This document shows positions 33,469-34,849 of a stretch of DNA of 34,849 nt, piece by piece. The stretch is from NCBI GenBank assembly GCA_028281825.1, contig JANQJC010000142.1, forward strand, positions 1-34,849, written 5' to 3'. The translations under genes and the position numbers were made by a program. The stretch comes from Flavobacteriales bacterium (GTDB lineage: Bacteria > Bacteroidota > Bacteroidia > JANQJC01). Position 1 is the stretch's first letter. Every line of letters begins with the position of its first letter. Under the pieces are notes generated by a model. That model was given only the letters and a program-made list of their open reading frames with translations. It did not search any database and was not told the origin of the DNA.

Positions 33469-33912
33469 TTAACTTTTTACTGGAGGTTCGTATCCCGGCA
33501 AGGTTTTATGCATCCCATCGCAAAAGGGTTTGTTTTTTGAATGGCCGCATGAACATAAGGAAGCAACCTTCTTTCCTTCTAGTAAAATATTACCTTCTCT
33601 GTCCTTTATTACAAATTCTCCTTTAATCCTCATTGGCCCCATGTTTGCCACATTTATCTCTACTGTTTCACTCTCATTTTCCTTCACACCAGCCATATCT
33701 ATGTCTTTATTGTATTTATATGATAAAGCTCCAGATGGACATTTATCTATTTGTGCTATAATTTCTTCTGTAGTTGCTCCAGTCATATTTACCCACGGGC
33801 GCTTGCGTGGGTCAAATACCTGCAATAAACTCTTCCAGCACAAAGTTGAATGTTCGCATATCTTAGGTTGCCAATAGACCGTTATATCATCGTTACTGTA
33901 TGTTTTTTCCAT
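33469..33912 (-). CDS. Iron-sulfur protein: Fer4_19 domain fused to CDGSH domain
   Basis: A 147-residue two-domain protein. The N-terminal part is the divergent 4Fe-4S mono-cluster domain (PF06902): ICEHSTLCWKSLLQVFDPRKRPW, with C19 and C25, then DKCPSGALSY, with C58. The C-terminal part is a CDGSH-type domain: ASLCSCGHSKNKPFCDGMH, with C120, C122, C131 and H135 as the three-cysteine, one-histidine ligands of a 2Fe-2S cluster. The usual serine, alanine or threonine of CDG(S/A/T)H is methionine here. Such proteins are electron-transfer or iron/redox sensing proteins; the exact partner is unknown. It is monocistronic, with a consensus promoter. Confidence 0.92.
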   Translation of the reverse strand: MEKTYSNDDITVYWQPKICEHSTLCWKSLLQVFDPRKRPWVNMTGATTEEIIAQIDKCPSGALSYKYNKDIDMAGVKENESETVEINVANMGPMRIKGEFVIKDREGNILLEGKKVASLCSCGHSKNKPFCDGMHKTLPGYEPPVKS

Positions 33913-33935
33913 TTTCAGGGTGTTTTATTGAGTAT

Positions 33936-33966
33936 CAAAAATAACGGGATTATTCGCTTTTGCAAA
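33936..33966 (-). promoter_or_regulatory. Consensus Bacteroidota promoter of the iron-sulfur gene
   Basis: On the minus strand TTTG at 33966-33963 is followed after 19 bases by TATTTTTG at 33943-33936. Both elements fit the -33 and -7 consensus exactly. It is the clearest promoter in the window and would give a leader of about 15-20 bases before the ATG at 33912. Confidence 0.65.
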
Positions 33967-34086
33967 TAACATACACATTTAGAAATTGTTGTAAAGGTCA
34001 TGTTCACGCCATTTCATTGTTTTTAGTTACTAAATGTCGTGTAAATTGCTATGTTTACCTTTCTTAATTTACTAAGTACTACTAAT

Positions 34087-34752
34087 ATGGCATACTTTAC
34101 TGATGACTTTGTACAGTTCTTTAAAGAACTAGCTGCAAACAACAACAGGGATTGGTTTCAAGAGAATAAGAAACGCTATGAGAGCTCTGTAAAAAAACCT
34201 TTCGAGCTTTTTGTCGCAGATTTAATTGCAAAGGTCAAAGAGCGCGAACCAGATTTAACCCTTGAGCCGAAACAAGCCATTTTCCGTATTTATAGGGATG
34301 TCCGTTTCTCTAAAGACAAAACTCCTTACAAAATCAATACATCGGCCATTGTGGCAAAGGGAGGCCGCAAGGGCATGCACTCTCCCGGTATGTATGTAGA
34401 GTTAAACCCAGAAGAAATAAGAGTATATGGTGGTATTTATATGCCAGATAAAGACCTACTATACTCTGTGCGTGAGCAGATTACAAAAAACATGGCTGCC
34501 TTTGATAAAGCCATTAATGACAAGGGTTTCAAAAAAGTATACGGGACTATTCAAGGCGATAAGAATAAGATAATCCCAAAGGAGTTTAAGGAGGCTGGTG
34601 AAAAACAACCTTTAATCTATAATAAGGCATTCTATTACTACACCAAGCTTCCTATAAAGCTAATCACCAGCCCCAAGTTAGCTGATGAAGTGATGAGTGC
34701 ATATGACTCAGCTAAGCCTGTAAGGGAATTTTTAAGGAAAGCGGTTAAATAA
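34087..34752 (+). CDS. DUF2461 family protein
   Basis: A 221-residue soluble protein of the DUF2461 family (TIGR02453). It opens with FTDDFVQFFKELAANNNRDWFQENKKRYE, and the family core includes IFRIYRDVRFSKDKTPYKINTSA and GMYVELNPEEIRVYGGIYMPDK. The function of the family is not established. I prefer the ATG at 34087, which puts the protein start at the family N-terminus. An in-frame ATG at 34051 would add a twelve-residue hydrophobic lead (MFTFLNLLSTTN) that is unlike relatives. The gene is divergent from the iron-sulfur gene, with about 175 bases between them, and stands alone. Confidence 0.88.
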   Translation: MAYFTDDFVQFFKELAANNNRDWFQENKKRYESSVKKPFELFVADLIAKVKEREPDLTLEPKQAIFRIYRDVRFSKDKTPYKINTSAIVAKGGRKGMHSPGMYVELNPEEIRVYGGIYMPDKDLLYSVREQITKNMAAFDKAINDKGFKKVYGTIQGDKNKIIPKEFKEAGEKQPLIYNKAFYYYTKLPIKLITSPKLADEVMSAYDSAKPVREFLRKAVK

Positions 34753-34823
34753 AAAAGGTACTGTTGTCAATTCCAAATAAATTGAAAAAAAAGTATCTTT
34801 ATCATTCAGGGAAGTTTTGATTT

Positions 34824-34849
34824 ATGTCATTACTATCCCGTGTAGCCTT
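34824..34849 (+). CDS. Possible start of a further gene (cut by window edge)
   Basis: An ATG at 34824 opens a reading frame to the window end with eight complete codons (MSLLSRVA). It lies 71 bases after the DUF2461 stop on the same strand. Too little is visible to identify it, and it may not be real. Confidence 0.3.

Noticed and set aside
1-34849. Mobile island, prophage or integrated element
   Set aside because: No integrase, transposase, terminal repeats or tRNA gene is visible, and most genes are ordinary chromosomal functions (ruvB, queG, ppk1, RND efflux).

Overview
This window looks like a chromosomal segment of a Bacteroidota bacterium, most likely a marine or gliding member of the Cytophagales. 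The evidence is a moderately AT-rich sequence, -7 boxes of the Bacteroidota type (TAnnTTTG), almost no Shine-Dalgarno sequences, type IX secretion sorting domains (one type A, two gliding-motility type B), PKD-repeat giants, a 7TMR-DISM/AraC receptor and a receiver-only regulator of the Rcp1 type. Genus assignment is inference. I see no rRNA, tRNA, insertion sequence, CRISPR array or prophage. No gene-free stretch exceeds about 225 bases.

Layout. (1) 1-800: the end of a sensor kinase, a single-domain response regulator and a strong terminator. (2) 926-7105, minus strand: a four-gene efflux operon (MarR repressor, membrane fusion protein, RND pump, TolC-like channel), with a promoter and overlapping inverted repeats just upstream of marR. 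(3) 7224-8920: a nucleoside deoxyribosyltransferase, then an SPFH membrane protein followed by a 58-residue ribbon-helix-helix protein with an exceptional Shine-Dalgarno sequence. (4) 8907-10913, minus: a secreted T9SS cargo protein and a DUF3524 glycosyltransferase resembling tRNA-queuosine mannosyltransferase. (5) 11062-14596: SixA-like phosphatase, polyphosphate kinase and Ppx/GppA exopolyphosphatase. (6) 14593-16580, minus: epoxyqueuosine reductase QueG and RuvB. (7) 16730-20746: a membrane-bound AraC-type receptor, facing an MFS transporter and an aldo/keto reductase. (8) 20932-25577: an ArsR-controlled sulfane-sulfur cluster of TauE/SafE permease, persulfide dioxygenase with two rhodanese domains, two further rhodaneses (one a lipoprotein), thioredoxin and a fatty-acid-hydroxylase-type membrane protein. 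(9) 25765-32848: two tandem secreted proteins, each with eight PKD repeats and a gliding-motility C-terminal domain, followed by a small membrane protein with a bacterial PH-like domain. (10) 32856-34849: a membrane-anchored protein with a CxxCH motif and a His-rich stretch, an iron-sulfur fusion protein (Fer4_19 plus CDGSH), a DUF2461 protein and the possible start of one more gene.

The region most worth a second look is the sulfur cluster. It combines persulfide oxidation, several sulfur-carrier domains in different compartments, a reductant and an exporter. Its regulator lacks the usual paired sensing cysteines of BigR/SqrR and instead has a C94/C98 pair near its C-terminus. The locus also carries three local structures: an AT-rich inverted repeat on the promoter, an internal perfect palindrome, and a 14-bp intercistronic hairpin. 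The SPFH/RHH pair with a full anti-SD match is the second most unusual item.
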